Shown here one piece after another: positions 25,554 through 35,562 of a stretch of 64,000 nucleotides of DNA; position 1 is the first letter of the stretch, and each line of letters opens with the position of its first letter. The DNA lies in NCBI RefSeq assembly GCF_001418005.1, contig NZ_LIOL01000001.1, positions 186,001 to 250,000 of the forward strand, read 5' to 3'. Position numbers and translations under genes: made by a program. Origin of the DNA: Chelatococcus sambhunathii (GTDB lineage Bacteria > Pseudomonadota > Alphaproteobacteria > Rhizobiales > Beijerinckiaceae). A model generated the notes under the pieces. The model worked only from the letters and a program-made list of their open reading frames with translations. It searched no databases and had not been told where the DNA came from.

Positions 25554-27380
25554 TCAGCCCCCAACCGTCCGTGTCGCCTCTACCAGCCACGCCCGGTCCG
25601 CGCCCTCGAGCGCCGGCATCAGCGCCTCGCGCACGCGGGCATGGTAGGCGTCGAGCCACGCACGCTCTTCGTCGCTCAGCAGCGAAGGCTCGACCAGCGC
25701 GAGGTCGATCGGTGCCAGCGTCAGCGTCTCGAAGCCGAGCATCGGCCGGTCGGCGCCGGGCATGTCCCGCTCCTCGACGAGGACGAGATTCTCGATGCGG
25801 ATGCCGTATTCGCCTTCCTTGTAGTAACCCGGCTCGTTGGAGAGGATGACGCCCGGCTCGAGCGGCGTCGTGCCGAGCTTGGAGATGCGGTGCGGCCCCT
25901 CGTGCACCGAGAGGAAGGCGCCGACGCCGTGGCCCGTGCCGTGGTCGAAGTCGAGCCCCGCCTCCCACAGCGGCCGGCGCGCGAAGCTGTCGAGCTGCGC
26001 GCCGCTGGTGCCCTTCGGGAAGACCGCCGTGGCGATGGCGATATGACCCTTGAGCACGCGGGTGAAGCGCTCCCGCATCTCCGCGCTCGGCGTGCCAACG
26101 GCGAGGGTGCGCGTGATGTCCGTCGTGCCGTCCTCGTATTGCGCGCCGGAATCGATGAGGAAAATGCCTTCACCGATGCGGCGGTTGCTCGCCATCGTGA
26201 CATGGTAATGCGGCAGGGCCGCATTCGGCCCGGCGCCGGCGATGGTGTCGAAGGAGATGTCGACGAGCGCGTTCGTCTCGGCGCGGAAATTCTCCAGCGC
26301 GACCGCGGCGTCGATCTCCGTGAGGCTACCGCCGGGCGCCTCGCGGGCAAACCAGGCGAGGAAGCGGGTGACCGCCACGGCGTCGCGGCGCTGTGCGGCA
26401 CGGGCGCCGGCCTTCTCCGCCTCGTTCTTGACCGCCTTCATGAGGCTGATCGGATCATCGCCCACATCAGCCGTGCCGCCAGCGGCGCTCACCGTCTCGC
26501 GCAAGGCCGCCGCCGCCGTCGCCGCGTCGAGCCGCACGCGCCGCCCGCCGGCGGCCGCCGTGGCGAGCGCGGCGAGCAAAGTGTCAGGCGAGGCAATGTC
26601 GGCGAGCGGCGCCAGCGCCTCGCGCAGCTCCGTCCCGATCTTGTCCTCGTCGATGAAGATTGTTGCCCGGCCGCCGCGCGGCACGAGCGCATAGCCGAGG
26701 GCCAGCGGCGTATGGGCGACGTCAGCCCCCCGCAGGTTGAAGAGCCAGGCGAGATTATGCGGATCGCTGACGACGAGGGCATCGCTGCGCGCCTTCGCTA
26801 GCTTCTCGTTGAGCTGCGACAGCTTGTCGGCAGCGGAGACGCCGGCGAAGATGAGCGGATAGGGCCGCGCCGGGGCTCGCGGCGGTACCGGACGGTCGCT
26901 CCAGATGGCATCGACGGGATTGTCGGCCACCGGCACCAGCGTGCCGCCCGCGTCCTCGGCCGCGCGGGCGAGCCTGTCCACCGCCGCGGGGGTGTGCAGC
27001 CATGGATCGTAACCGAGCTTCGCCCCCTGCGGCAGGTTCTCGCCGATCCAGGCCGCTGGCGGCATTTCGTTGCTCGCAACCGGTGCGAAAAGCTCGGTGT
27101 CGACCTGCTCGCGCACCTGCAGCGTATAGCGCCCGTCGACGAAGATCGCCGCCTTGTCCATAAGCACCACGGCCGTGCCGGCCGAGCCGCCGAAGCCCGT
27201 CAGCCAGGCGAGCCGCTCCGCATGGGGCGGCACGTATTCGCCCTGGTGCTCGTCGGCGCGCGGCACGACGAAGCCGTCGAGGCCCCGGCGGCGCAATTCA
27301 TGCCGCAGCGCAGCAAGATGCGGCCCGCAGGCGGCCGGGTCGCGATCGTTGTCGAAGGCCTGAAAGCGGCTCTGCCTCAT
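25554..27380 (-). CDS. pepP: Xaa-Pro aminopeptidase (M24B)
   Basis: This metalloprotease removes an N-terminal residue before proline. The 608-residue protein has two creatinase-like N-terminal domains (LRRRGLDGFVVPRADEHQGEYVPPHAERLAWLTGFGGSAG) and a C-terminal pita-bread catalytic domain. Metal ligands are visible as Asp in FLIDSGAQYEDGTTDITRT, His in DFDHGTGHGVGAFLSVHEGPH, Glu in SNEPGYY, and Glu in IRIENLVLVEE. It resembles the long cytosolic aminopeptidase P form. The ATG at 27380 is preceded by GAGGGAG about 10-16 bases upstream. The gene ends 13 bases from the intergenic repeat. Confidence 0.95.
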   Translation of the reverse strand: MRQSRFQAFDNDRDPAACGPHLAALRHELRRRGLDGFVVPRADEHQGEYVPPHAERLAWLTGFGGSAGTAVVLMDKAAIFVDGRYTLQVREQVDTELFAPVASNEMPPAAWIGENLPQGAKLGYDPWLHTPAAVDRLARAAEDAGGTLVPVADNPVDAIWSDRPVPPRAPARPYPLIFAGVSAADKLSQLNEKLAKARSDALVVSDPHNLAWLFNLRGADVAHTPLALGYALVPRGGRATIFIDEDKIGTELREALAPLADIASPDTLLAALATAAAGGRRVRLDAATAAAALRETVSAAGGTADVGDDPISLMKAVKNEAEKAGARAAQRRDAVAVTRFLAWFAREAPGGSLTEIDAAVALENFRAETNALVDISFDTIAGAGPNAALPHYHVTMASNRRIGEGIFLIDSGAQYEDGTTDITRTLAVGTPSAEMRERFTRVLKGHIAIATAVFPKGTSGAQLDSFARRPLWEAGLDFDHGTGHGVGAFLSVHEGPHRISKLGTTPLEPGVILSNEPGYYKEGEYGIRIENLVLVEERDMPGADRPMLGFETLTLAPIDLALVEPSLLSDEERAWLDAYHARVREALMPALEGADRAWLVEATRTVGG

Positions 27381-27570
27381 CAGCTTCGGGCTCCCTCATG
27401 CAAATGTTTCATATGTAACCGGTTTTTGGCATCGCGCGCCCAATGCGGCGGCAGCGTCGCACAATTGTCATGCACCTCACGCTGCTCTGGCAAGCATCCC
27501 GCAAACAGGCCCGCTCAGCATGCATAGGTCATATGCGCTGACCCATCTTCTTCGCACATGCAGCATTCCC

Positions 27571-27576
27571 TATATT
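27571..27576 (+). promoter_or_regulatory. Possible -10 box for the two small genes
   Basis: A TATATT hexamer lies 63 bases upstream of the 70-residue gene. The -35 region (CTTCTT/TTCTTC near 27548) is weak. The rest of the 27381-27638 gap shows no gene, only AT-richer sequence that must also hold the divergent pepP promoter. Confidence 0.3.
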
Positions 27577-27638
27577 GCGACCATAAACACGCGAGGAAGC
27601 GTTCCCGGGGCTGTCCTCCAACGTGCGGAGATGGACCC

Positions 27639-27851
27639 ATGGCTTACGTTACGACCGACATCGCTTATGTAGCGCCCAAGAAGACCGGAGTCTTCAAGCG
27701 CATCCTCAATGCCCTCGTCGAGGCGCGCATGCGCGCTGCCGACCGGGAAATCCGCCGCCTGGAGGCGATCTACGGCCCGCTGACCCTGAAGGACGCGGAC
27801 CTCGACAAGGTCAGCCTCGGCAAGTCCGGCGCCCTGCCCTTCGCCCGCTGA
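27639..27851 (+). CDS. Small basic protein of unknown function (70 residues)
   Basis: MAYVTTDIAYVAPKK opens a 70-residue protein with an amphipathic, Arg-rich helix (RILNALVEARMRAADREIRRLEAIY) and no membrane segment. The ATG at 27639 has GGAG nine bases upstream. I recognise no named family. The MAYV-x-T start and R-x-x-x-R-E-h-x-x-L helix faintly recall DUF1127 proteins, but the defining DIG end is absent. It is followed after 47 bases by a 40-residue gene with its own ribosome binding site, so the two look like a unit. Confidence 0.6.
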   Translation: MAYVTTDIAYVAPKKTGVFKRILNALVEARMRAADREIRRLEAIYGPLTLKDADLDKVSLGKSGALPFAR

Positions 27852-27898
27852 GGCGAGGGACCGCGCAGCCGGTTCACATCGATCGAAAGGCAACAGAC

Positions 27899-28021
27899 AT
27901 GTTCATCGTGACCATCCTGAGGGCAATCGGCCGTTTTACGGTCACGATGGCCGAGATCGTCGCTGAGGCGCAGGCCATGCGCCGCGAGATGCGTCGCCGC
28001 TACCCGGCCATCGATTACTGA
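27899..28021 (+). CDS. Very small protein (40 residues) of unknown function
   Basis: The frame MFIVTILRAIGRFTVTMAEI and on begins with a hydrophobic/amphipathic helix and ends with an Arg-rich tail RREMRRRYPAIDY. AAAGG lies eight bases before the ATG at 27899, supporting translation. The pattern suits a small membrane-associated peptide. It ends 10 bases before the convergent prmA stop. No family recognised. Confidence 0.5.
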   Translation: MFIVTILRAIGRFTVTMAEIVAEAQAMRREMRRRYPAIDY

Positions 28022-28031
28022 CAGCGGCCTT

Positions 28032-28949
28032 TCATCGACGCGGGCGGGGGGCAGCGCCTCCCCGCCTCAGAACCAGCGTCGCCCAGCCTTCACGCTCGGC
28101 ACGCCTGACGAGCGCCAGCCCCTGCGAGGCATAGGCGCTGACGACCCCCGGCACATCGCGGATCAGCAGCCCCGAGAGCACCAAGGTGCCCTGCGGGGCA
28201 AGCACTTTGCGCAGGGACGGCGCGAGAAGCCTGAGCGGCCGGGCAAGGATATTCGCAAAGACGAGATCGTAGTGACCCTTGCGGGCAGCGAAATGGTGCT
28301 GCACGCCCGGCGCTGCGTAAAGCCGCACGTGGTCGCGCGCGCCGTTCAGTCTCGCGTTGGCGCGCGCGACCGCGACGGCCACCGGATCGATGTCACCCGC
28401 CACCACCGGCCTGTGCAAAGCCCGCGCCGCAGCGATGGCAAGGATGCCAGTGCCCGTGCCGACGTCGAGCACATGGCGGGGCCGTCCGCGCTTCAGCTCC
28501 GCGACGAGTTCCAGGAGACAGCCGAGCGTCGTGCCATGGTGGCCCGTGCCGAAGGCGAGCGCCGCGTCGATCTCGACGGCGATGTCATTCGCCCGCACGA
28601 CGGCCCGGTCATGGCTGCCGTGCACGAGGAAGCGCCCCGCCCGCACGGGCTTCAGGCCCTCAAGGCTCGCCTTCACCCAGTCCTTCACCTCGATCGGCGC
28701 GAAGACCGCGCCGTCCACCGCATCGCCGACGATGGGGCGCAGCAGGTTCAGGATCGCCGCCTCGTCCGGTGCGCTCGAGAAATAGACTTCCAGATGCCAG
28801 CGCCCGTCCGGAGCCTCGAAGGCTGCCACCGCCGTCTCGGCCGGATCGAAGAACTCCCCGAGAAGCTCGACCATGGCCTGGGCAGAGCTCTCGTCCGCGG
28901 CAAGGCGCATGGAATGGGTGGGCTTGTGCGGCGGCAGGCCTTCGAGCAT
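28032..28949 (-). CDS. prmA: Ribosomal protein L11 methyltransferase
   Basis: PrmA trimethylates ribosomal protein L11 using S-adenosylmethionine. The 305-residue protein has the N-terminal L11-binding domain (about residues 1-95) and a Rossmann methyltransferase domain with motif I LDVGTGTGILAIAAA, the DIDPVAV segment and VFANILARPL (the NPPY-equivalent NILA). IDAALAFGTGHHGTT, upstream of motif I, is diagnostic for PrmA. The ATG at 28949 is the only start that keeps the N-terminal domain. It is the gene after ligA on the same strand, 72 bases downstream. Confidence 0.93.
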   Translation of the reverse strand: MLEGLPPHKPTHSMRLAADESSAQAMVELLGEFFDPAETAVAAFEAPDGRWHLEVYFSSAPDEAAILNLLRPIVGDAVDGAVFAPIEVKDWVKASLEGLKPVRAGRFLVHGSHDRAVVRANDIAVEIDAALAFGTGHHGTTLGCLLELVAELKRGRPRHVLDVGTGTGILAIAAARALHRPVVAGDIDPVAVAVARANARLNGARDHVRLYAAPGVQHHFAARKGHYDLVFANILARPLRLLAPSLRKVLAPQGTLVLSGLLIRDVPGVVSAYASQGLALVRRAEREGWATLVLRRGGAAPRPRR

Positions 28950-29021
28950 GGGGCTGGCTTTCAGTAACGAATGGCGCGTGTCTTAGACCGTGTCGCCGCC
29001 CGGGGAAAGGGCGGGAGCGGT

Positions 29022-31538
<2,517 letters not shown>

Positions 31539-31557
31539 GCGCCTGGCCTTCAGGCGC
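31539..31557 (-). terminator. Hairpin directly after recN
   Basis: GCGCCTG (31539-31545) and CAGGCGC (31551-31557) form a perfect seven-pair stem with a five-base loop. It begins at the base after the recN stop codon. Downstream on the minus strand is GGAGCTCCTTTAATC, only a short U-run, so this is a weak intrinsic terminator at best. Confidence 0.4.
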
Positions 31558-33225
31558 TCAGCCTTCCGTCTCCAGCAGCCGCGCCGCGGCGGCGCGCGCC
31601 TCGTCCGTAATGGTTGCCCCAGCGAGCATGCGGGCGATCTCCTCCTGGCGCATGCGTTCGGCGAGTGGCGTCACGCGCGTCGCCACCTTGTCCGCGGTTG
31701 CCGCCTCCTTGGCGATGAGGAGATGGTTCGCGGCGCGCGCGGCGACCTGCGGGGCGTGGGTGACCGCGACGACCTGCACCCGCGCCGCGAGGCGCTTCAG
31801 GCGCTGGCCGATGGCATCGGCCACGGCGCCGCCGACACCGGTGTCGATCTCGTCGAAGATCAGCGTCGGCGCCGAGCCCTTGTCCGCCAGCACCACCTTG
31901 AGCGCCAGCATGAAGCGTGACAGCTCGCCGCCGGACGCGACCTTCATCAGCGGGCCCGGCCGCGTGCCCGGATTGGTCTGCACCCAGAATTCCACCCGGT
32001 CGAAGCCTTCCGCCGCCTCGGCGCTGTCGTCGCTGTCGATGCGCGCGATGAAGCGCGCCCGCTCCAGCCTGAGCGGCGGCAGTTCCGCATTGACGGCTGC
32101 TTCGAGCTGCGCCGCGGCCTCGGCCCGCCCGGCGCTGAGGTGCGCCGCCGCTGCGCGATAGACCGCGCTCGCCTCGTCCACTGCGGCGGAGAGCCGATCG
32201 AGTTCCGCCTCGCCGGCATCGATAGCGGCGAGATCGGCGAGGAAGCGCTGGCGTAGGGGCGCGAGGTCGTCCGCCGGCACATCGTATTTGCGCGCGGCGG
32301 CCCGAAGCGCGAACAGCCGCTCCTCCACGCGCTCCAGTTCACGCGGATCGAAGGCCGCCGCGCGCAGCGCCTCCTCCAGGGCGGCGCGCGCATCGTCGAG
32401 CGCGACGAGGGCCGCGTCGAGCGCCGCGACACTGGGCTCGACGAGGCTCGGCGCCTGCTGCGCCCGCCGCTCCAGCCGGCGCACGGCGGCCGACAGGACC
32501 GGCACGGGCGAGGCATTGCCGGCAACCGCGTCGAAGGCCTCGTTCAGGTCGCTCGCCACCTTCTCCGCCTGCATCATGAGCTGGCGCCGCTCAGCGAGCG
32601 CCTCCTCCTCGCCGGCGTCGGGATTGAGCGCCTCAAGTTCCTCCGCCGCATGGCGCAGGAAATCGGCCTCCTTGCGCGCCGCCTCAATCCGAGCACGATG
32701 GCGCACGAGCGCTGCCCGCGTCTCGCGCAGGCGCGCATGGGCCGTCTCCACCGCCGCAGCCTCCTGCTGCAACTCCCCGAAGACGTCTAGGATGGCGCGG
32801 TGGGTGGCCGCATCGACGAGCGCCCGGTCGTCGTGCTGGCCGTGGATTTCGACGAGCGTGGCGCCGATCGTCTTCAGCGCCTGGACGCTGACCGGCTGGT
32901 CGTTGACGAAGGCGCGCGTGCGCCCGTCCGCATGCTGGAGGCGGCGCAGGATGAGCGCGCCATCCTCGGCGATGCCGAAGCTGCGTGCCGCCTGCCAGGC
33001 GGGATGCTCGCCCGCCACCTCGAAGACGGCGGTGACTTGCCCCTGCGCCGCGCCGTGGCGCACAAGGCCGCCGTCGCCACGTCCGCCGAGGGCCAGCGCG
33101 AAGGCATCGAGCAGGATGGACTTGCCGGCACCGGTTTCGCCGGTAAGGACGCTAAGGCCGCGATCGAAGGCGAGATCGAGCCGGTCGATCAGAACGATGT
33201 CGCGGATGGCGAGCTGGACGAGCAT
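31558..33225 (-). CDS. recN: DNA repair protein RecN
   Basis: RecN is an SMC-like ATPase acting at double-strand breaks. The 555-residue protein has Walker A GETGAGKSILLDAF (Lys35) at the N-terminus, the EIHGQHDDRALV segment, a long helical middle forming the coiled coil (about residues 150-370), then SGGELSRFMLALKVVLA (ABC signature) and Walker B TLIFDEIDTGVGG followed by VVAVTHAPQVAARA. The ATG at 33225 gives the canonical family start MLVQLAIRDIVLI. It follows bamD by 16 bases. Confidence 0.96.
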   Translation of the reverse strand: MLVQLAIRDIVLIDRLDLAFDRGLSVLTGETGAGKSILLDAFALALGGRGDGGLVRHGAAQGQVTAVFEVAGEHPAWQAARSFGIAEDGALILRRLQHADGRTRAFVNDQPVSVQALKTIGATLVEIHGQHDDRALVDAATHRAILDVFGELQQEAAAVETAHARLRETRAALVRHRARIEAARKEADFLRHAAEELEALNPDAGEEEALAERRQLMMQAEKVASDLNEAFDAVAGNASPVPVLSAAVRRLERRAQQAPSLVEPSVAALDAALVALDDARAALEEALRAAAFDPRELERVEERLFALRAAARKYDVPADDLAPLRQRFLADLAAIDAGEAELDRLSAAVDEASAVYRAAAAHLSAGRAEAAAQLEAAVNAELPPLRLERARFIARIDSDDSAEAAEGFDRVEFWVQTNPGTRPGPLMKVASGGELSRFMLALKVVLADKGSAPTLIFDEIDTGVGGAVADAIGQRLKRLAARVQVVAVTHAPQVAARAANHLLIAKEAATADKVATRVTPLAERMRQEEIARMLAGATITDEARAAAARLLETEG

Positions 33226-33241
33226 GCCGCCCGCGCCGCGA

Positions 33242-34153
33242 TCAGCCGCCGAGCCCCACGGACCGCGTGAAGCCGCGGAAGGTCCGGCTGATCCACGAAC
33301 CCGTGTCCTCGCGCGGCTCATGCCCGCCGCTCTGCAGCAGCTTGTACGCGTCCTTGTACCAGGGGCTGTCGGGGAAGTTGTGGCCAAGCACGGCCGCAGC
33401 GGTCTGCGCCTCGCTGACAACGCCGAGAGCGAGATAGGCCTCCGTCAGGCGCTGTAGCGCTTCCTCCACGTGCCGGGTCGTCTGGTACTTGCTGACGACG
33501 TCGCGGAAACGGTTGATGGCGCCCGTGTAGTTCCGCCGCTGAAGGTAATAGCGGCCGATCTCCATCTCCTTGCCGGCAAGCTGGTCGCGCACCACCTGCA
33601 GCTTGAACTTGGCATCTTCGGCATATTCGGAGCGCGGATGACGCTCGACGAGTTCCTGGAAGGCGGCGAGCGCCTTCTCGGTGCGCTCCTGGTCGCGCGT
33701 CACGTCCGGAACTTCGCGATAGTACGACATCGCCAGCAGGTACTGCGCGTAGGCCGCATCCTCCCCGTTGGGATAGAGCGTCAGGTAGCGTCGCGCGTCG
33801 TTGACCGATTCGCTGAACTCTCCGCCCTCGTAGGAGGCGTAGGTCTTCATGATCAGCGCCTTGCGCGCCCATTCGCTGCGCGGATAGGTCTTGTCGATCT
33901 GGTCGAACTTCTTCGAGGCGTCCGGGTACTCGTTCTTGGCCATCAGCGCGAGCCCCTCGTTGTAGAGGTTCGCGGCCGGCACGTCGGGGACGAGCTCGGG
34001 CTTGTACTTCTCGTCCTTCTCGAAGGGATTGAGCGAGGAGAGCGTGTCGCACGCCGTCAGAGAAAGGCCCAGCGCCGCGCATGCGAGCAGCCTGCCGATG
34101 TTCGGCATCAGCGCGCCGGTCCGGGCGGTCTTGGACGAAAATGCAGAGCGCAT
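33242..34153 (-). CDS. bamD: Outer membrane assembly lipoprotein BamD
   Basis: BamD is an essential lipoprotein of the BAM complex, which inserts beta-barrel proteins into the outer membrane. The 303-residue protein has a lipoprotein signal peptide ending LSLTAC with the lipid-carrying Cys35, then tetratricopeptide-like repeats (NLYNEGLALMAKNEYPDASKKFDQIDKTYPRSEWA; YAQYLLAMSYYREVPDVTRDQERTEKALAAFQELVERHPRSEYA; RNYTGAINRFRDVVSKYQ). The ATG at 34153 follows GGAAGGTGAGGTA. The placement after lpxC and before recN is typical of Hyphomicrobiales. Confidence 0.95.
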   Translation of the reverse strand: MRSAFSSKTARTGALMPNIGRLLACAALGLSLTACDTLSSLNPFEKDEKYKPELVPDVPAANLYNEGLALMAKNEYPDASKKFDQIDKTYPRSEWARKALIMKTYASYEGGEFSESVNDARRYLTLYPNGEDAAYAQYLLAMSYYREVPDVTRDQERTEKALAAFQELVERHPRSEYAEDAKFKLQVVRDQLAGKEMEIGRYYLQRRNYTGAINRFRDVVSKYQTTRHVEEALQRLTEAYLALGVVSEAQTAAAVLGHNFPDSPWYKDAYKLLQSGGHEPREDTGSWISRTFRGFTRSVGLGG

Positions 34154-34264
34154 TACCTCACCTTCCTCCACTGCGGCCCGACGGCCACGGCTTACCATCG
34201 CTCGACGGTTGGGCTGTTTAACCCAAAGCCACCGGTTCCGCCAAGGTCTGGAAAAGCGTTGCGA

Positions 34265-34304
34265 GCCGTTTTCGACGCCGGCAACCTGCGAGGCTGAAAA
34301 CGGC
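34265..34304 (-). terminator. Stem-loop between lpxC and bamD
   Basis: GCCGTTTTC (34265-34273) and GAAAACGGC (34296-34304) form a perfect nine-pair stem around a 22-base loop, starting 26 bases after the lpxC stop. A U-run is missing directly after it, though CTTTTCC follows some 10 bases on. It may be a partial terminator or an mRNA-stabilising hairpin. A second short palindrome, TTGGG/CCCAA, lies at about 34214-34231. Confidence 0.35.
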
Positions 34305-34329
34305 GTTTCGATGGCGTCGCAGGTAGACG

Positions 34330-35277
34330 TCAGTGAATGTCCGGTGCGAAGGCCGGCACCGCGATGCCGCCTGCGATCTCGGCGTGGCCATGCTCGCGCC
34401 GGGGCTCGCCCTCGACGATCGCGTAGTTCGCGCGGTCCGAGAACAGGGCGTCGAGAACCATGAAGTTCAGCCGGTGCCCGCCGCAATAGGAGTGATAGTT
34501 GCCGATCAGCGGCAGGCCGGAGAGGGCGAGGTCGCCGATCGCGTCGAGCAGCTTGTGGCGCACGAACTCGTCGGGATGGCGCAGGCCCTCCTCGTTGAGG
34601 ATGCGGTCCTCGCCGAGCGCCACCGTGTTGTCGAGAGAGGCGCCGAGGGCAAAGCCCGCCTTCCACAGCCGCTCCACGTCGCGCATGAAGCCGAAGGTGC
34701 GGGCATTGGCGATCTCGCGCCGGTAGACCGTCGCCGACAGATCGACGATCTTGCGCTGGCGGCCGATCAGCGGCGTGTCGAAATCGATCTCGACATCGAG
34801 GCGGAAGCCCTTGTCGCGCGGCCTGAGCTCGGCGAAGGCCTTGCCCTGCTGCACGCGCACCGGGCGCAGTACCTTCACGTAGCGGCGCGCCGCCGACTGG
34901 GAGGCGAGGCCGACGCGGTCGAAGGCCTCGACGAAGAGGGCGGCGCTGCCGTCGAGAATCGGGATCTCCGGACCGTCGACCTCGATCAGCGCATTGTCGA
35001 TGCCGAGGCCGGCGAGCGCCGACATGAGATGCTCGATGGTGGCGACCGCGCCCGAGTCGCTTTCGCCGATGACGGTGCAGAGTTCCGTCGCACTCACCGC
35101 GATGTGGCGCGCCTCGATCAGCCGCTCCCGCCCGTTGGCAAGCCCAGTCCGCAGGAAGACGATGCCGTGGTTGACGTCCGCAGGATGGATGGTGAGCCGC
35201 ACAGGTTTCCCGGAATGAACGCCGTTGCCCGTCAGGGTCACGGTATCACGAAGCGTCGTCTGCCCGTTGGCTTTCAT
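34330..35277 (-). CDS. lpxC: UDP-3-O-acyl-N-acetylglucosamine deacetylase
   Basis: LpxC is the zinc deacetylase catalysing the committed step of lipid A synthesis. The 315-residue protein shows the expected zinc ligands: His83 in IEHLMSALAGLGIDN, and His241/Asp245 in the HKLLDAIGDLAL motif. The catalytic His268 is in the SYCGGHRLNF block. Further landmarks are GVHSGKPVRLTI and ARTFGFMRDVE. The ATG at 35277 is preceded by GAAAGA and yields the family start (TLRDTVTLTGNGVHSG); upstream in-frame sequence is not conserved. It follows ftsZ and its terminator, so it likely has its own promoter in the AT-rich part of the gap (35440-35505). Confidence 0.96.
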   Translation of the reverse strand: MKANGQTTLRDTVTLTGNGVHSGKPVRLTIHPADVNHGIVFLRTGLANGRERLIEARHIAVSATELCTVIGESDSGAVATIEHLMSALAGLGIDNALIEVDGPEIPILDGSAALFVEAFDRVGLASQSAARRYVKVLRPVRVQQGKAFAELRPRDKGFRLDVEIDFDTPLIGRQRKIVDLSATVYRREIANARTFGFMRDVERLWKAGFALGASLDNTVALGEDRILNEEGLRHPDEFVRHKLLDAIGDLALSGLPLIGNYHSYCGGHRLNFMVLDALFSDRANYAIVEGEPRREHGHAEIAGGIAVPAFAPDIH

Positions 35278-35504
35278 TCTTTCGGTCCCGTCGCCCGGAG
35301 CGGGCGGATGCACCCAAGACAGTGCAAGGCTTGCGGCCCTTGCCAAGGCACGTGATTCGCGACATCGACGTTTCGAATCCCGCGCGAGTTGCGTGGACCA
35401 TAGTCGCGCCGCCAAACGCGGCCAAATCACGCTTTCTTACTGTCTGTTACACTGATCGTCGGGCCCTCACGATACATGTAAACCTTTGAAAAATATTAAC
35501 GAAA

Positions 35505-35536
35505 GAAAAACCCCGGAAGCTCGTGCCCCCGGGGTT
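35505..35536 (-). terminator. Intrinsic terminator after ftsZ
   Basis: On the minus strand AACCCCGG (35529-35536) pairs with CCGGGGTT (35509-35516) around a 12-base loop and runs into a U-track. It lies 26 bases past the ftsZ stop. It closes the mraZ-ftsZ cluster. The rest of the 35278-35562 gap has an AT-rich stretch suitable for the lpxC promoter but no gene. Confidence 0.8.
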
Positions 35537-35562
35537 GAGTCATGGCCTCGAGAAGGCGGCGC

